Below are positions 53,600 to 63,096 of a stretch of 64,000 nt of DNA, in pieces (the first letter of the stretch is position 1; each line of letters starts with the position of its first letter). Source of the stretch: Deltaproteobacteria bacterium (GTDB lineage: Bacteria > Myxococcota > Kuafuiibacteriia > Kuafuiibacteriales > Kuafuiibacteriaceae); assembly GCA_011526105.1 (NCBI GenBank), contig WYAZ01000021.1, positions 23,938-87,937 of the forward strand. Reading direction: 5' to 3'. A program made the position numbers and the translations under genes. The notes below the pieces were generated by a model that searched no databases, was not told where the DNA came from, and saw only the letters and a program-made list of their open reading frames with translations.

Positions 53600-56046
53600 A
53601 GCTTTTCCAGCCAGATCGCATCGAGAATGAAACTGGTGTGGGAGGGGGCGGTCTTGAAGGCCAGCCACTGAGATCCCGTGGTGGTGAACGTGACGTCGGC
53701 AGTGCCGTCCGTCCTCGTGCGCCAATCCCAAGTCAGACCATACCAGGGCTGATTCAGCGGACCGACGAGCCTCCATATCCCAGTCACAGGATCCCTGACC
53801 CTGACTTCATCGTAGCTCGCGTTCTTCGGCTTCATGACGAAATGGATGCGGTATGCGCCCGTCTGAGTTGGGTTGACTGCGAACCAGGCCTCTCCGGTGC
53901 TCCCCAGCACGACGTACGCGTCAGACGAACCGCTGTTGGCTCCGCTGCCGACCGCCGCGCCAAAGTAAAGCACGGCGTCCTCGGCTTCGTAGAACAGCGC
54001 GTCTTTCTCGGTGTGTGCCGACGGCAGCGTCGATCCCGGCAGGCGATGTTTGCCTGCGCAATCTGCGACGGGGCCGAGGCAGTGTGCGCCGAGGACGGCG
54101 TCCACTCGGTTGCGGTCCGCCAAATCGATGTACCAAAGGTTGTAGAAGTAGGCGTAGCGCTGGCTCACGAGCGTGTGGAACTCGGCGAGGTCGGCCGATC
54201 CCGAGACGTTCTTGATGGCGTAGGCATACGCGGAGTTTGCAAGGCGCCAGGCGGAGTTCTGGTAACCGCCGTTGAAACGGATGATGTCGGCCCCGTTGGT
54301 GCAACCGTTGTAGTTGATGCGACACGTGTCGAAGGCGAGAAGCCAGTACGTAACCCCAAGCAGGGCCCCGCAGGTGTACCAGTCGTCTGGGCAGTAGGCG
54401 CTCCCGTAGGAGAGCCACAGCGGGTCGACCGCGGGCGGATACTGGTCGGCGATCCATTCGCCCTTTCTCCGTGTCCTGATGATCCGGTGACCCCGGAAGT
54501 GGTTGAGTTCTGTGAAGTAGCTGAGGCTGGACCACGCCCCCGTCACGAATCGCCGATGGATCGCTACTCGCAGAGGGAAGTGATCCGCCCACCCCTCCTC
54601 AAGGTGTTCCTCACCCGCGGAGCCGTAGGTGTGGTGCCAGTAATGCCCGTACTCGTGGGCGATCGCGTCGAGATTTCTCGCGAATGGGGTCCCGCCAGGT
54701 GACGGGTCTTGCGCCAGATTGATCTTCTGATCATGGGTCGTGTAGAGGCCTGCACCCCATTCGGCTTCGAACTGGTTCGTGGCGTTGATGTTCAACTTCA
54801 GCGTCGTATACGGCGTCCTCGGATACACCCAGAAGAAGCTCTCGGAGTGGAGCATGACATCGGCGACCTCGTCCAGGTTGCGCCGCGCGGAGGCGGCGTA
54901 GTGCTGCAGATAGTACTGGGAGGTCCAGGGGGACTGGACGAACACGTTCGCATTGCCGCACGGGTCGTCTTCGAAGACAGTCGTCTCCAAGGGTGGGGTC
55001 GGCGGGACGGTCACAGGGGGCTCGTAGGTCACGTTCACCTGAGACACGCGGTCTGCGACAGCGGTCTGCCGTGGGTAGTACCGACAAATGCCGCTCCCGC
55101 CGACGTCGCATGTACCTGGCGCACCATTCACACAAGTGACGGGCGACGGGATGAGCGTGGTCGAGTTGCTCGTCCCCAGGTACCCGCCCGTGTAGTATTG
55201 ATAGACGCCGACGTTCTTCGTGACCTCCAACCCGTTGCCCGCGGGGGTGGTGGATGCGTGTGCGCCGGTGACCGCATTCACGCGGTGTTCTTCAAAACCC
55301 TCTCGGACGATCAACTCCAGCTGGCCGGAGTCGGGGTTGTACACGAACTCGCCCGGCTCGACCGCCGGACCGAAGAGCAGATGCACTCGCTCCTCCAGGG
55401 CTCGCTCGTCGACAACCGCGTCCTGAAAGCGATGAGTGCCAGCGTAGCGTCCCGCCGAGGTCACGAGGCGTCTATCGACAAAGGCGAACGCCATCGAGCG
55501 CTTCTCAACGAGAAATCCACGATGCCTCTGCTCGAACCTCAGATATTGCTCGGGGGGGGAAGGAAGCCCACCGGGCTCGTTGCTGAGGAGGACCAACTCG
55601 GGCGCAGTTCCACGCTCCACCTCGGGCCCGTCGAGCATGAGGCTCGGATTCGCGGCGATGAAGCACCTCGCAGCCCCCTCGTAGTCCGGAGGACTCGAGG
55701 ACACGAAGGAAGAGCAAGTGCTCGGGAGCAGATCGCCCCCTCCGGTTCCGAGCACCTGGGAGGGAGAGGTGGTGGACGACCACACGAGTAGATCATCGGG
55801 AAGGCGCGCGAGGATCCGGTCGAACTCGGCCTGAGCCACGGGCTTCAGCCGCGCACGTGTTCCGGCGAGATTCGCGGCGCGAGCTTGGTTGATGCGATCC
55901 GCTTCGCTGGACAGCGCGGAACCGCGCGTTGAGTGTTCACTAGCATCCGGTCCACAGTTCAACCCCTGAGCACTAAGGCAGAGCAGCAGGAGGAGCTGAA
56001 GCGGAACGTGCCCTGGTGACTTCCTTAGGGGGGGGGTCGGGTGCAT
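53596..56046 (-). CDS. Secreted gluzincin-type zinc metallopeptidase with C-terminal jelly-roll domain
   Basis: 816 residues from the ATG at 56046 (a TTG at 56070 is possible). The leader has a hydrophobic core (LQLLLLLCLSAQGLNC) and may be lipidated at that Cys. A propeptide-like region (about 60-330) precedes the catalytic domain with AIAHEYGHYWHHT (HExxH near residue 460) and downstream HLEEGWADHF, whose Glu is the expected third zinc ligand of gluzincins. A C-terminal beta domain (YEAEDAVLYFGAAVGSG and beyond) resembles carbohydrate-binding modules. It probably degrades prey or environmental protein. The next gene overlaps its stop. Confidence 0.85.
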   Translation of the reverse strand: MHPTPPLRKSPGHVPLQLLLLLCLSAQGLNCGPDASEHSTRGSALSSEADRINQARAANLAGTRARLKPVAQAEFDRILARLPDDLLVWSSTTSPSQVLGTGGGDLLPSTCSSFVSSSPPDYEGAARCFIAANPSLMLDGPEVERGTAPELVLLSNEPGGLPSPPEQYLRFEQRHRGFLVEKRSMAFAFVDRRLVTSAGRYAGTHRFQDAVVDERALEERVHLLFGPAVEPGEFVYNPDSGQLELIVREGFEEHRVNAVTGAHASTTPAGNGLEVTKNVGVYQYYTGGYLGTSNSTTLIPSPVTCVNGAPGTCDVGGSGICRYYPRQTAVADRVSQVNVTYEPPVTVPPTPPLETTVFEDDPCGNANVFVQSPWTSQYYLQHYAASARRNLDEVADVMLHSESFFWVYPRTPYTTLKLNINATNQFEAEWGAGLYTTHDQKINLAQDPSPGGTPFARNLDAIAHEYGHYWHHTYGSAGEEHLEEGWADHFPLRVAIHRRFVTGAWSSLSYFTELNHFRGHRIIRTRRKGEWIADQYPPAVDPLWLSYGSAYCPDDWYTCGALLGVTYWLLAFDTCRINYNGCTNGADIIRFNGGYQNSAWRLANSAYAYAIKNVSGSADLAEFHTLVSQRYAYFYNLWYIDLADRNRVDAVLGAHCLGPVADCAGKHRLPGSTLPSAHTEKDALFYEAEDAVLYFGAAVGSGANSGSSDAYVVLGSTGEAWFAVNPTQTGAYRIHFVMKPKNASYDEVRVRDPVTGIWRLVGPLNQPWYGLTWDWRTRTDGTADVTFTTTGSQWLAFKTAPSHTSFILDAIWLEKL

Positions 56047-56828
56047 AGTCAAGGCTACGAAGACCCGCAAGTCACGTCAAGACCGCATTACGCTCATACC
56101 ATGAATACTTCCATTCCCAACTGAGACTATCTCTCGGGCCGATGTGGGCGGCGAATCGCAGCGAGGACTGCATCCCATTCCAACGCAGGAAGTCTGACAC
56201 CGGGGCAGGACACGAACCGGCTCGCGGCCGAGCGTCTCCAAGACTGTGCCGACGCGGTGAAGGGCCAACCAGGCTGGGTCGCCACGACGCCTGTCGAGGG
56301 GCCGCAGGGAATCGTCCCGCCGAGCCGAAAGCGGAAGACGAGCCGACCACGGAGCGGCGCAACAACCGTCGGTTTTGCCACGGGGAAGCTCCGGTCGACT
56401 CAGTCTTCTTCCACCTCGCGGCTAACGGCCCGGTCGCGCGAATACGCCATGATCGTTCCGAAGTAGCTCTCCACTGGCGGCGGCGAGACTTCGAGCCACG
56501 CGAGCAACTCGGACTACCACACTCCGTTGAAGCTCGGATTCCATCGTAGATACGGCAAGAACACGACCCCCTCATTCAGCACCCCCCGGGCCGCAGCAGC
56601 TTGAAGATGGGCTGCGCCATCGGCCGCACGAACTTCACTGGGGAGCAAACGCGAACGGGTGGCGGGTTGCGCGGCCGGGGCTATAGCCACCCCGCCGCCG
56701 AGGTATTCTGCCACAACGCGCAGATCTTTAGAGAACCGCATCTTACGTGCGAACTGCCACTGAAGTGGGCGGTTGTGCCGAGACTGGGGTTGAAGTCCCG
56801 AGCCTCATGAGGCTTTGTTTGCCTGACC
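56047..56828. other. About 780-bp stretch without a convincing gene
   Basis: Between the metallopeptidase and the repeat lipoprotein no frame looks like conserved protein; the open frames are Arg/Ser/Pro-rich and mutually overlapping. Fragments such as SYFGTIMAYSRDRAVSRE on the minus strand are interrupted by stops, as in a decayed gene, but I cannot name the ancestor. The stretch is less strictly GC-biased than its flanks. A palindrome lies at its right end. Confidence 0.5.
56801..56814. promoter_or_regulatory. Perfect 14-bp palindrome before the repeat lipoprotein
   Basis: AGCCTCATGAGGCT is a perfect palindrome ending 14 bp before the ATG at 56829 and followed by TTGTTTG. It could be a protein-binding operator or part of a weak terminator for upstream transcription. 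No test by eye can decide. Confidence 0.4.
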
Positions 56829-57860
56829 ATGGCGCGCGCTCAGTTCGGTCCACTTCTGCTCTCTCTGTGGCTCATCGGCGCGGCGGCGTGCGGCGACAGT
56901 GATCCCGCCTTGCCCGGGGATGCGGCGACGCTCGACGCAGCGACCGCGGCGGATCTGGGGACTTCGGACGCCGCGATCACCGACAGCTCCGTCGGAGTGG
57001 ACGCGGCGGTGGATGCCTCGAGTGATCCAGACCTCGGGATCGCGGCTGATCTCGGAGCGAATGACGCGGCAGAGCCGGACGCGGCAGAGCCGGATGCGGC
57101 AGAGCCCGACGCAGCAGAGCCCGATGCGGCAGAGCCCGATGCGGCAGAGCCCGATGCGGCAGAGCCTGATGCGGCAGAGCCTGATGCGGCAGAGCCTGAT
57201 GCGGCAGAGCCCGACGCCGGCCCCGCGGACAGCGGCCCCAGAGACACCGGACCCGCTGACACCGGACCCGCTGACACCGGTCCCGCCGATGCAGGTGCTC
57301 CGAGCGACGCAGGAACGGTCGTTCCCGCCTGCATCCCCGCCATGAGTGCGAACGACGCGTGTGGTGGAGATCCCGTGGGCAACTGGACCTACGTGGATGC
57401 TTGCGTAGATCCCGCGGTCTTCGCGGAAGCGCGCGACGCGTGTCCCTCCATCGGGATCAATCAGCTCAGCGCTTCCGAGGTCGGAACGATCAGCCTGCAG
57501 GCCAACCTCACTTTCAATCGAAATACGACGGCCTCGTTCGTCTACGACGTCACCGTGCCGCTCTTGTGCTCGTTCTTCATCGGCAACTGCAACGACGTGG
57601 AGGACTACATCGAAGCCAGCATCCCGGCGACGAATAGCGTGGCGACGTGCAGCAATCGCCCGGGGGGCGGCTGCGGGTGCAACGTTCTGGTCGAACAGAT
57701 CAGCATCGACTCCGGCACATACACCGTCGACTCGCCAAACGGCCGCATCGTCGCGAACGGCCAAGAGTACTACTACTGCGTGATGGGTGATGCGCTGCTC
57801 TACAAGGGCACCGCCGCGAATCAAGTCGATGGGCTCATCAGCCACGTGCTCGTGCGCTGA
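56829..57860 (+). CDS. Lipoprotein with (AAEPD)n repeat linker
   Basis: The 343-residue protein has leader MARAQFGPLLLSLWLIGA and lipobox AAAC. A long acidic linker (about 20-160) contains ten copies of AAEPD and a shorter GPADT run, then a Cys-containing C-terminal domain of about 180 residues (VPACIPAMSANDACGG, CSNRPGGGCGCNVLVEQI). The linker probably stretches the domain away from the membrane. No family recognised for the domain. Sequence context: preceded by a gene-poor stretch, followed after 47 bp by a CapA-like gene on the same strand. Confidence 0.8.
   Translation: MARAQFGPLLLSLWLIGAAACGDSDPALPGDAATLDAATAADLGTSDAAITDSSVGVDAAVDASSDPDLGIAADLGANDAAEPDAAEPDAAEPDAAEPDAAEPDAAEPDAAEPDAAEPDAAEPDAAEPDAGPADSGPRDTGPADTGPADTGPADAGAPSDAGTVVPACIPAMSANDACGGDPVGNWTYVDACVDPAVFAEARDACPSIGINQLSASEVGTISLQANLTFNRNTTASFVYDVTVPLLCSFFIGNCNDVEDYIEASIPATNSVATCSNRPGGGCGCNVLVEQISIDSGTYTVDSPNGRIVANGQEYYYCVMGDALLYKGTAANQVDGLISHVLVR
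57066..57215 (+). repeat. Ten tandem copies of a 15-bp repeat
   Basis: Units of the form GCGGCAGAGCCNGAY repeat ten times without gap, each coding AAEPD. Copies differ only at a few third positions. A second, shorter 15-bp run (GACACCGGACCCGCT type, coding DTGPA) follows at about 57244-57288. Tandem units of this size can change copy number by slippage while keeping the frame. Confidence 0.95.
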
Positions 57861-57907
57861 GTGGTGCGGGCTTGACCCCGCATCCGGCCCCGCTTAGTCG
57901 ATGAAGC

Positions 57908-59413
57908 ATGCGCTGGGCAGCCAAGGCGACACTTCTTTGGGCGGCGACCGCGGTCGCGTGTCGAACCGTGCCGTCTGCGGAGCGCGGCGCCGATCTGGAC
58001 CTGCCGCCGGTCCGAACCGCGACCCAGGCCGAGGTCCCGGTACCTCCTCCTTCGCCACCGGAACCTGTGCGAGATCCGAAGGCCGCGAAGACGCTCGTGG
58101 AACAGGGGCGTGAGATCCAACGCACGCGCGGTGAAGGCGGCGCCGAAGAAGCGGTGAGTCTGTACAAGGCGGCGCTGGCCAAAGACCACCGCTGTGAAGA
58201 TGCGTACTGGGAGCTCGGTTGGTCGTATCAGCTGCTCGATCAATGGAGTGAGGCCATTCTTGCTTGGGATGAGCTCCGAAAGATCAACGCACGCTATCCC
58301 GAGCTCGACAAGCACTACCCCATCGCCAAGATGCGCCGAGACCAGGCCGAGGCGCTCGCGCAGCTTCCCGATCCCGGAACGCTGCCCCCGCCCGAGGAAG
58401 ACCCGCGCGACGGACCCCGCATCAAGATCAACGCGGTCGGAGACGTCATGATGGGTCGCGCGTGGCCCGAAGAGCGCGCGACCCTCCCCCCAAGCGACGC
58501 GATGGATCTCTTCGACGGCGTGAAGGCGCACCTCGGCGGCGCCGACATCACCTTCGGGAACCTCGAGACGGTGCTCGCCGACGACGGACCGAGCCAAAAG
58601 TGCGGGCCGAAGTCCACCAAGTGCTTCGCGTTCCGGGTACCCACCAAGTACGCCGAAGCCCTGAAGAGCGCCGGTTTCACGATGATGAGCATCGCGAACA
58701 ATCACACCGGTGACTTCGGCCCCGAGGGCCGAGTCTCCACCATCGAGGCCCTCGATCGCGTGGGCATCAGCCACAGCGGACCGGTCGGCGATGTCGCTTC
58801 CGTGGAGGTGAACGGACTTCGCATCGCGATGGTCGCGTTCTCCACCGGCCAAGCGGTGCTGAGAGTCCAGGACCTCGACATCGCGAGGAAGGTCGTCGCC
58901 GATCTCGATCGCAAACATGACCTCGTCATCGTGTCCTTTCATGGGGGCGCCGAGGGCAAGGACGCCGCCCGCGTGCCCCACGGGGAGGAGATCTTCTACG
59001 GCGAGAATCGCGGGAACGTTCGCGAGTTCGCGCGCACCGTCGTCGACGCCGGCGCCGACTTGGTGCTCGGTCACGGACCGCATCTGCTGCGCGGTTCGGA
59101 GATCTACAAAGGTCGATTCATCATCTACTCGCTCGGTAACTTCTCGAGCTGGGAGACCTTCAGCCTGAAGGGCGCGCTCGCCATCACCGTCGTGCTTCAG
59201 GTCGAGCTCGCGCCCAACGGCGTGCTGCTCGGCGCCCAGGTGGTCCCGGTGAAGATCGAGGAGCCAGGTCGGCCGGTGGTGGATCCCAAAGGCGAAGGCT
59301 TGCAGCTTCTGAGGCAGCTCGGACGCGAGGACTTTTCCGGACCGGTCTTCGACGAGAAGGGTCGCTACCAGCGAGCTGCCACCAAAGCCGCCGCGAGCAA
59401 GGTAGGAAGCTGA
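57908..59413 (+). CDS. CapA-like metallophosphatase-fold lipoprotein with TPR-like front
   Basis: The 501-residue protein has leader MRWAAKATLLWAATAVAC (lipobox AVAC). A TPR-like helical region follows (about 60-150: GAEEAVSLYKAALAKDHRC, AYWELGWSYQLLDQW), then a CapA domain starting near 174: NAVGDVMMGRAW, GNLETVLADDG, SIANNHTGDFGPEG, VSFHGGAEG and GADLVLGHGPHLLRG. CapA proteins act in poly-gamma-glutamate or capsule export and have a calcineurin-like fold. No CapB/CapC genes are in the window, so the polymer role is uncertain. The cyclase gene starts one base after the stop. Confidence 0.85.
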   Translation: MRWAAKATLLWAATAVACRTVPSAERGADLDLPPVRTATQAEVPVPPPSPPEPVRDPKAAKTLVEQGREIQRTRGEGGAEEAVSLYKAALAKDHRCEDAYWELGWSYQLLDQWSEAILAWDELRKINARYPELDKHYPIAKMRRDQAEALAQLPDPGTLPPPEEDPRDGPRIKINAVGDVMMGRAWPEERATLPPSDAMDLFDGVKAHLGGADITFGNLETVLADDGPSQKCGPKSTKCFAFRVPTKYAEALKSAGFTMMSIANNHTGDFGPEGRVSTIEALDRVGISHSGPVGDVASVEVNGLRIAMVAFSTGQAVLRVQDLDIARKVVADLDRKHDLVIVSFHGGAEGKDAARVPHGEEIFYGENRGNVREFARTVVDAGADLVLGHGPHLLRGSEIYKGRFIIYSLGNFSSWETFSLKGALAITVVLQVELAPNGVLLGAQVVPVKIEEPGRPVVDPKGEGLQLLRQLGREDFSGPVFDEKGRYQRAATKAAASKVGS

Positions 59414-59414
59414 G

Positions 59415-60929
59415 ATGGACACGGAGCTCGAGCACCTAAAGCACCGCGTGTTGGAGCTCGAGACCTGGGCCGAGCTGTCCGCGGCCTGTGATGTCGCGCT
59501 CGAGGTCCTCTGGCGCGAACGTACCCCGCTGCGTCCGGCCTTGGATGCGCTCATGCCCATCCTGGCGCAATACACAGGCGCAGCTCGAATCCAAGTGCAC
59601 ACGCTCGACGAGGAGCTCGAGTGGCGCGACTTCCACTACGGAACGCCCGAGGAAGGCGTCACCTCCATCGAAGTCGCGCTCGACGTCGCGGGGGTGTCGC
59701 TCGGCCATGTTCGGCTCGGATTCGACCGAGCGCTCACAGAGGAGGCTCGAGCGAAGCAGGCGAAGTTGCTCGAGGTCTGGAGCGAGATCGTCGACAACTA
59801 CCTCGCGAGCATCGCGCTCTTCCGGCTGAAGCATCAGCTCCTTCAGCAGACGAGCGAGGCCCTGAAAGATCCCATCCTCGTCCGGGGGATCGAGCGCGCG
59901 CTGGCGGTGCTCGCAGAGGTTGTGGAGCTCGACCAACTGCTCGTGGTCTTTCGGCACCAAGACGAAGACCTGGGGCTTCGGTACCACCTCCTTCGTCCCG
60001 AGCGATGTAGCCTCGAGCCGGATGAGCTCGTCACGCTGCTTCGATTCCGGCGGCACGATCTGCTCGAGGGGCGCGCCTCGGATCTGATGCCCAGCCTGGG
60101 CCTCGCCGATCACTGCGAAGCCGAGCTCCGCGCCGGGGTGAGCTCCGAGCCCCCGGTGGGACGAATCTACGCGAGCGGTCCTCGCGGGGAGCTGAACCGC
60201 TTCGAAAGGGACCTGCTCGAGAGCTTCGCGGCGTTCCTTCTCCAGCGCGTGGTCGACTTCAATCGGGAGTGGAAGCACCTGTCGCTGTGCTTCCCCAAGG
60301 CGACGGTGTCGCGGCTGCTCGGACAACCCGGCTACAGGGAGAAACATCTCGCGGCGGGGGAGCACAACATCGCGATCCTCTACGCCGACATCTCCGGCTT
60401 CACCCGCATCAGCGAGCAAGTGCTCAAGGACCCCGCTTTGATCGGGCGTCTCATTCACGTGTGGAGTGACCACGTGGTCGATCGAATCTGGGAGGTCGGC
60501 GGCGTGTTCGACAAGATGGTCGGCGACTGCGTCATCGCGCTGTTTGGTCCACCGTTTTACGAAGAAGACCCGAAGGAGCTCTGTCGCCGCGCGCTCTTGG
60601 TCGCGGAGGCCACGCGCAGCTACACCGCCACGCTGAACGACTCGGATCTGTTCCCCGAGCTCCGCGGGCTCACGCCTGCCGTGGGGGTGGCCATCGGGCT
60701 CAACTTCTGTCCCGCCTACGTGGGACACTTTGGCCCCAACGATGGCTACACCGCGTTCAGCGCCGGCATGAACAACACCGCGCGGCTGCAGGGCATCGCA
60801 GCGCGCGATGAGATCGCAGCGACCGAGGCCTTCATCGAAGCGCTCAAAGAGCCCGACCGGTTTGGCGAGAGACGCTCGGCGATGGTCAAGAACGTGGCGA
60901 ACGCGCTGCAGTATCGCGCCCTGAAGTAG
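59415..60929 (+). CDS. GAF-like and class III adenylate/guanylate cyclase domain protein
   Basis: The 504-residue cytosolic protein has two GAF-like regions (about 1-285) and a class III cyclase domain (about 318-490). Metal-binding Asp residues appear in YADISGFT (near 322) and KMVGDCVIALFG (near 368), and the transition-state Asn/Arg pair in NNTARL (near 452). The segment before it reads TAFSAGMNN, where cyclases usually have GDTVN with a substrate-selecting Asp. So nucleotide preference, and even activity, is uncertain. Its ATG lies one base after the CapA stop, implying co-expression. Confidence 0.85.
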   Translation: MDTELEHLKHRVLELETWAELSAACDVALEVLWRERTPLRPALDALMPILAQYTGAARIQVHTLDEELEWRDFHYGTPEEGVTSIEVALDVAGVSLGHVRLGFDRALTEEARAKQAKLLEVWSEIVDNYLASIALFRLKHQLLQQTSEALKDPILVRGIERALAVLAEVVELDQLLVVFRHQDEDLGLRYHLLRPERCSLEPDELVTLLRFRRHDLLEGRASDLMPSLGLADHCEAELRAGVSSEPPVGRIYASGPRGELNRFERDLLESFAAFLLQRVVDFNREWKHLSLCFPKATVSRLLGQPGYREKHLAAGEHNIAILYADISGFTRISEQVLKDPALIGRLIHVWSDHVVDRIWEVGGVFDKMVGDCVIALFGPPFYEEDPKELCRRALLVAEATRSYTATLNDSDLFPELRGLTPAVGVAIGLNFCPAYVGHFGPNDGYTAFSAGMNNTARLQGIAARDEIAATEAFIEALKEPDRFGERRSAMVKNVANALQYRALK

Positions 60930-60959
60930 AGCCGCTCCTTTTCGTGCCTCCGAGGGAAA

Positions 60960-63077
60960 GTGGCCCCCTCGGCCTCGCCTGCGACCAAAGTCCCTCCCCG
61001 GGGAGATCCATTCCTGGCTTGGGTCGTTTACAGTGCCGCCGTGTTCTGGACTTCCATTCTAGCCCTCAGCCTCCTTCCTTCGAGCGTGCCCCCGATCGCG
61101 GCCGGACCGGATCTGGCGGACCTCGCGACCGCGCTCGACGCCCCGATCGTGGAGGTCACCGTCTTCAGCGATCGGGCGCGGGTGCGGCGGCGCGCGCAGG
61201 TCGAGCTTGCCCCGGGTTCGACCGCGGTGCGTTGGCCCGACCTGCCCGGCGCCACGCTGATCGACACCGTTCGCATGAACGGCGGTAAGGGGGTCGTGCT
61301 TCACGTCGAGGCCGCGCCGATCGACCGCGAGCGTGTGTCGATCGATCAGGCGGATCTCGCACTCGACCGCATCGAAAATCTCACCGATCAGATCGCCCTC
61401 TTGGACGCCGAACGCGCGGTGCTGGGCCTCGAGCTCGGGCTACTGAATGCGCTGCAGCCCGCGCCCCCGGTGCCGGAGGCCCAGCGAGAAGGCCGGCCGC
61501 TCCCGCCTTTGGGGCCGGAGATCTTCCGCCGAGCGATCGAGTTCATCTCCGAGACGCAGGCCGGTGTTCGGGCACGACAGCGCGCGATCGACGTCGAACG
61601 ACGATTGAAGATCGAAGCGCTCACGGAGGCTCAGCGCAGCGTTCAGCAGCTCGATCTGGGCGGATTCTCCGATCGCCGGGTCCAGGTGCTCGCCCTCATT
61701 GGCTCGGACGCGCGTGTTTCGAGCGAGCTGGAGCTCGAGTACTTCGTGCCTGGGGCACGATGGCGTCCGAGCTACGATCTGCGCTTTCTTCCCGAGCAGT
61801 CCAAGGTCGTAGTCGAGACCTTTGGGGTCGTCGAGCAGGCGACCGGCGAGGACTGGGGCGCGGTCGAGCTCGCGCTGTCCACCGCCATTCCAGGTCAGAG
61901 CATCGCGCTTCCGGAGCTCCTCACCTGGACGCTGGGCGAGGCCAAAGAGCTCATCCCCACCCCTCGGGCCAGGACCACGCCGCCAACGATCGCCTTGAAC
62001 CCACCGCCCAGGGCGTCCGTGACCACCGACCAGCTCGAACGGGCCGCTCGACACGCGCTCCTCGCGGAGCGGCTCTCGCGGCTGGGTCAGGTCGCAGAAG
62101 CCGACCCGGAGGCCGTGGTGTACCAGAAGAAGACCGAGATCAACTTCGCGGACGACGAGGCCGACGGCACCAAGCCGGAGGCCGCCTATGCAGAGGTCCG
62201 AAAGCGGTCCCGGAACTCGAGCGAATCGAAGTCGATGCCGCCCCCGGAGGACAGACCGATGCCGACGATGATGGCACCCCCGTCGCCCACCGCGGACTAT
62301 GCTTCGGGCGCCACGTCCTCGGTCGAAAGTGACGGAGACGACTACGCCGAGGCACAGTCCATCCGCGCCGGTGGGCCGACGACCTCCCTCGCCCTCTTCG
62401 AGGCCCCGCCGCCGCCGCGCATCACCTTCAATGATCCCACCCTGCCGGCCGTCATCGCCGGCGGCCTCGACTACGTCTACCGCTCCCCGAGTCGCATGAG
62501 CGTCCCCAGCACCGGGGCTCGGGTTCGCGCGCCGCTCACGACCGAAAGCTATCCGGTGACGACCTACTACGAGGCCACGCCAGCACTCGCCGACAACGCG
62601 TTTATGAAGGCTACGGTGCAGAACCAGAGCCGACAGCCGATCCTAGAGGGTCCGATCAGCATCTTCGTCAACGACGCCTTTGCGGGAGACGCGACGATGA
62701 AGACCACCGGACCTGGCGGAAGGATCGAGCTGCCCCTGGGCGCCGACGAAGACATCCGATTCCTGCGAAAGGTCATCACCAAGACCGAGCGCGAGGGTGT
62801 CTTCTCCAAGAGCGACATCACTCGTTATCAGGTGGTGATCGAGGTGGGGAACTACAAGGCGCGTCCGATTCGGGTCGGAGTCACCGAGGTGATCCCGAAG
62901 TCGCAGCACGAGAAGATCGAGATCGAGACGGTGAGCCTCGATCCAAAACCCCACGCGGGGCCGGATGGCGAAGGCATCTTCCGCTGGAACGTCGACGTCC
63001 CCGCGGGAAAGACCAAGACCCTGACGTTGACCTACAAAGTCGAGCGCCCCGCCGACTGGCAGCTCACGCAGCCGTGA
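60960..63077 (+). CDS. MuiA-like (DUF4140/DUF4139) protein, first of two
   Basis: Up to 705 residues from a GTG at 60960 (GAGG just upstream); a GTG at 61041 would give a cleaner signal peptide, MFWTSILALSLLPSSVPP. The N-terminal DUF4140 part (IVEVTVFSDRARVRRRAQVE) leads through a coiled-coil (about 125-225) to DUF4139 (PGARWRPSYDLRFLPEQ, VVEQATGEDWGAVELALST). The protein ends YKVERPADWQLTQP. A Pro/Ser-rich insert (about 335-480) interrupts the domain. The family includes the mucoidy inhibitor MuiA; biochemical role unknown. A second copy follows after 19 bp. Confidence 0.87.
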   Translation: MAPSASPATKVPPRGDPFLAWVVYSAAVFWTSILALSLLPSSVPPIAAGPDLADLATALDAPIVEVTVFSDRARVRRRAQVELAPGSTAVRWPDLPGATLIDTVRMNGGKGVVLHVEAAPIDRERVSIDQADLALDRIENLTDQIALLDAERAVLGLELGLLNALQPAPPVPEAQREGRPLPPLGPEIFRRAIEFISETQAGVRARQRAIDVERRLKIEALTEAQRSVQQLDLGGFSDRRVQVLALIGSDARVSSELELEYFVPGARWRPSYDLRFLPEQSKVVVETFGVVEQATGEDWGAVELALSTAIPGQSIALPELLTWTLGEAKELIPTPRARTTPPTIALNPPPRASVTTDQLERAARHALLAERLSRLGQVAEADPEAVVYQKKTEINFADDEADGTKPEAAYAEVRKRSRNSSESKSMPPPEDRPMPTMMAPPSPTADYASGATSSVESDGDDYAEAQSIRAGGPTTSLALFEAPPPPRITFNDPTLPAVIAGGLDYVYRSPSRMSVPSTGARVRAPLTTESYPVTTYYEATPALADNAFMKATVQNQSRQPILEGPISIFVNDAFAGDATMKTTGPGGRIELPLGADEDIRFLRKVITKTEREGVFSKSDITRYQVVIEVGNYKARPIRVGVTEVIPKSQHEKIEIETVSLDPKPHAGPDGEGIFRWNVDVPAGKTKTLTLTYKVERPADWQLTQP

Positions 63078-63096
63078 TCACGAGGAGCAACAAGTG

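Noticed and set aside
56840..57382. Minus-strand frame rich in SGSAA repeats
   Set aside because: It is the antisense reading of the AAEPD repeat; periodicity comes from the 15-bp unit.
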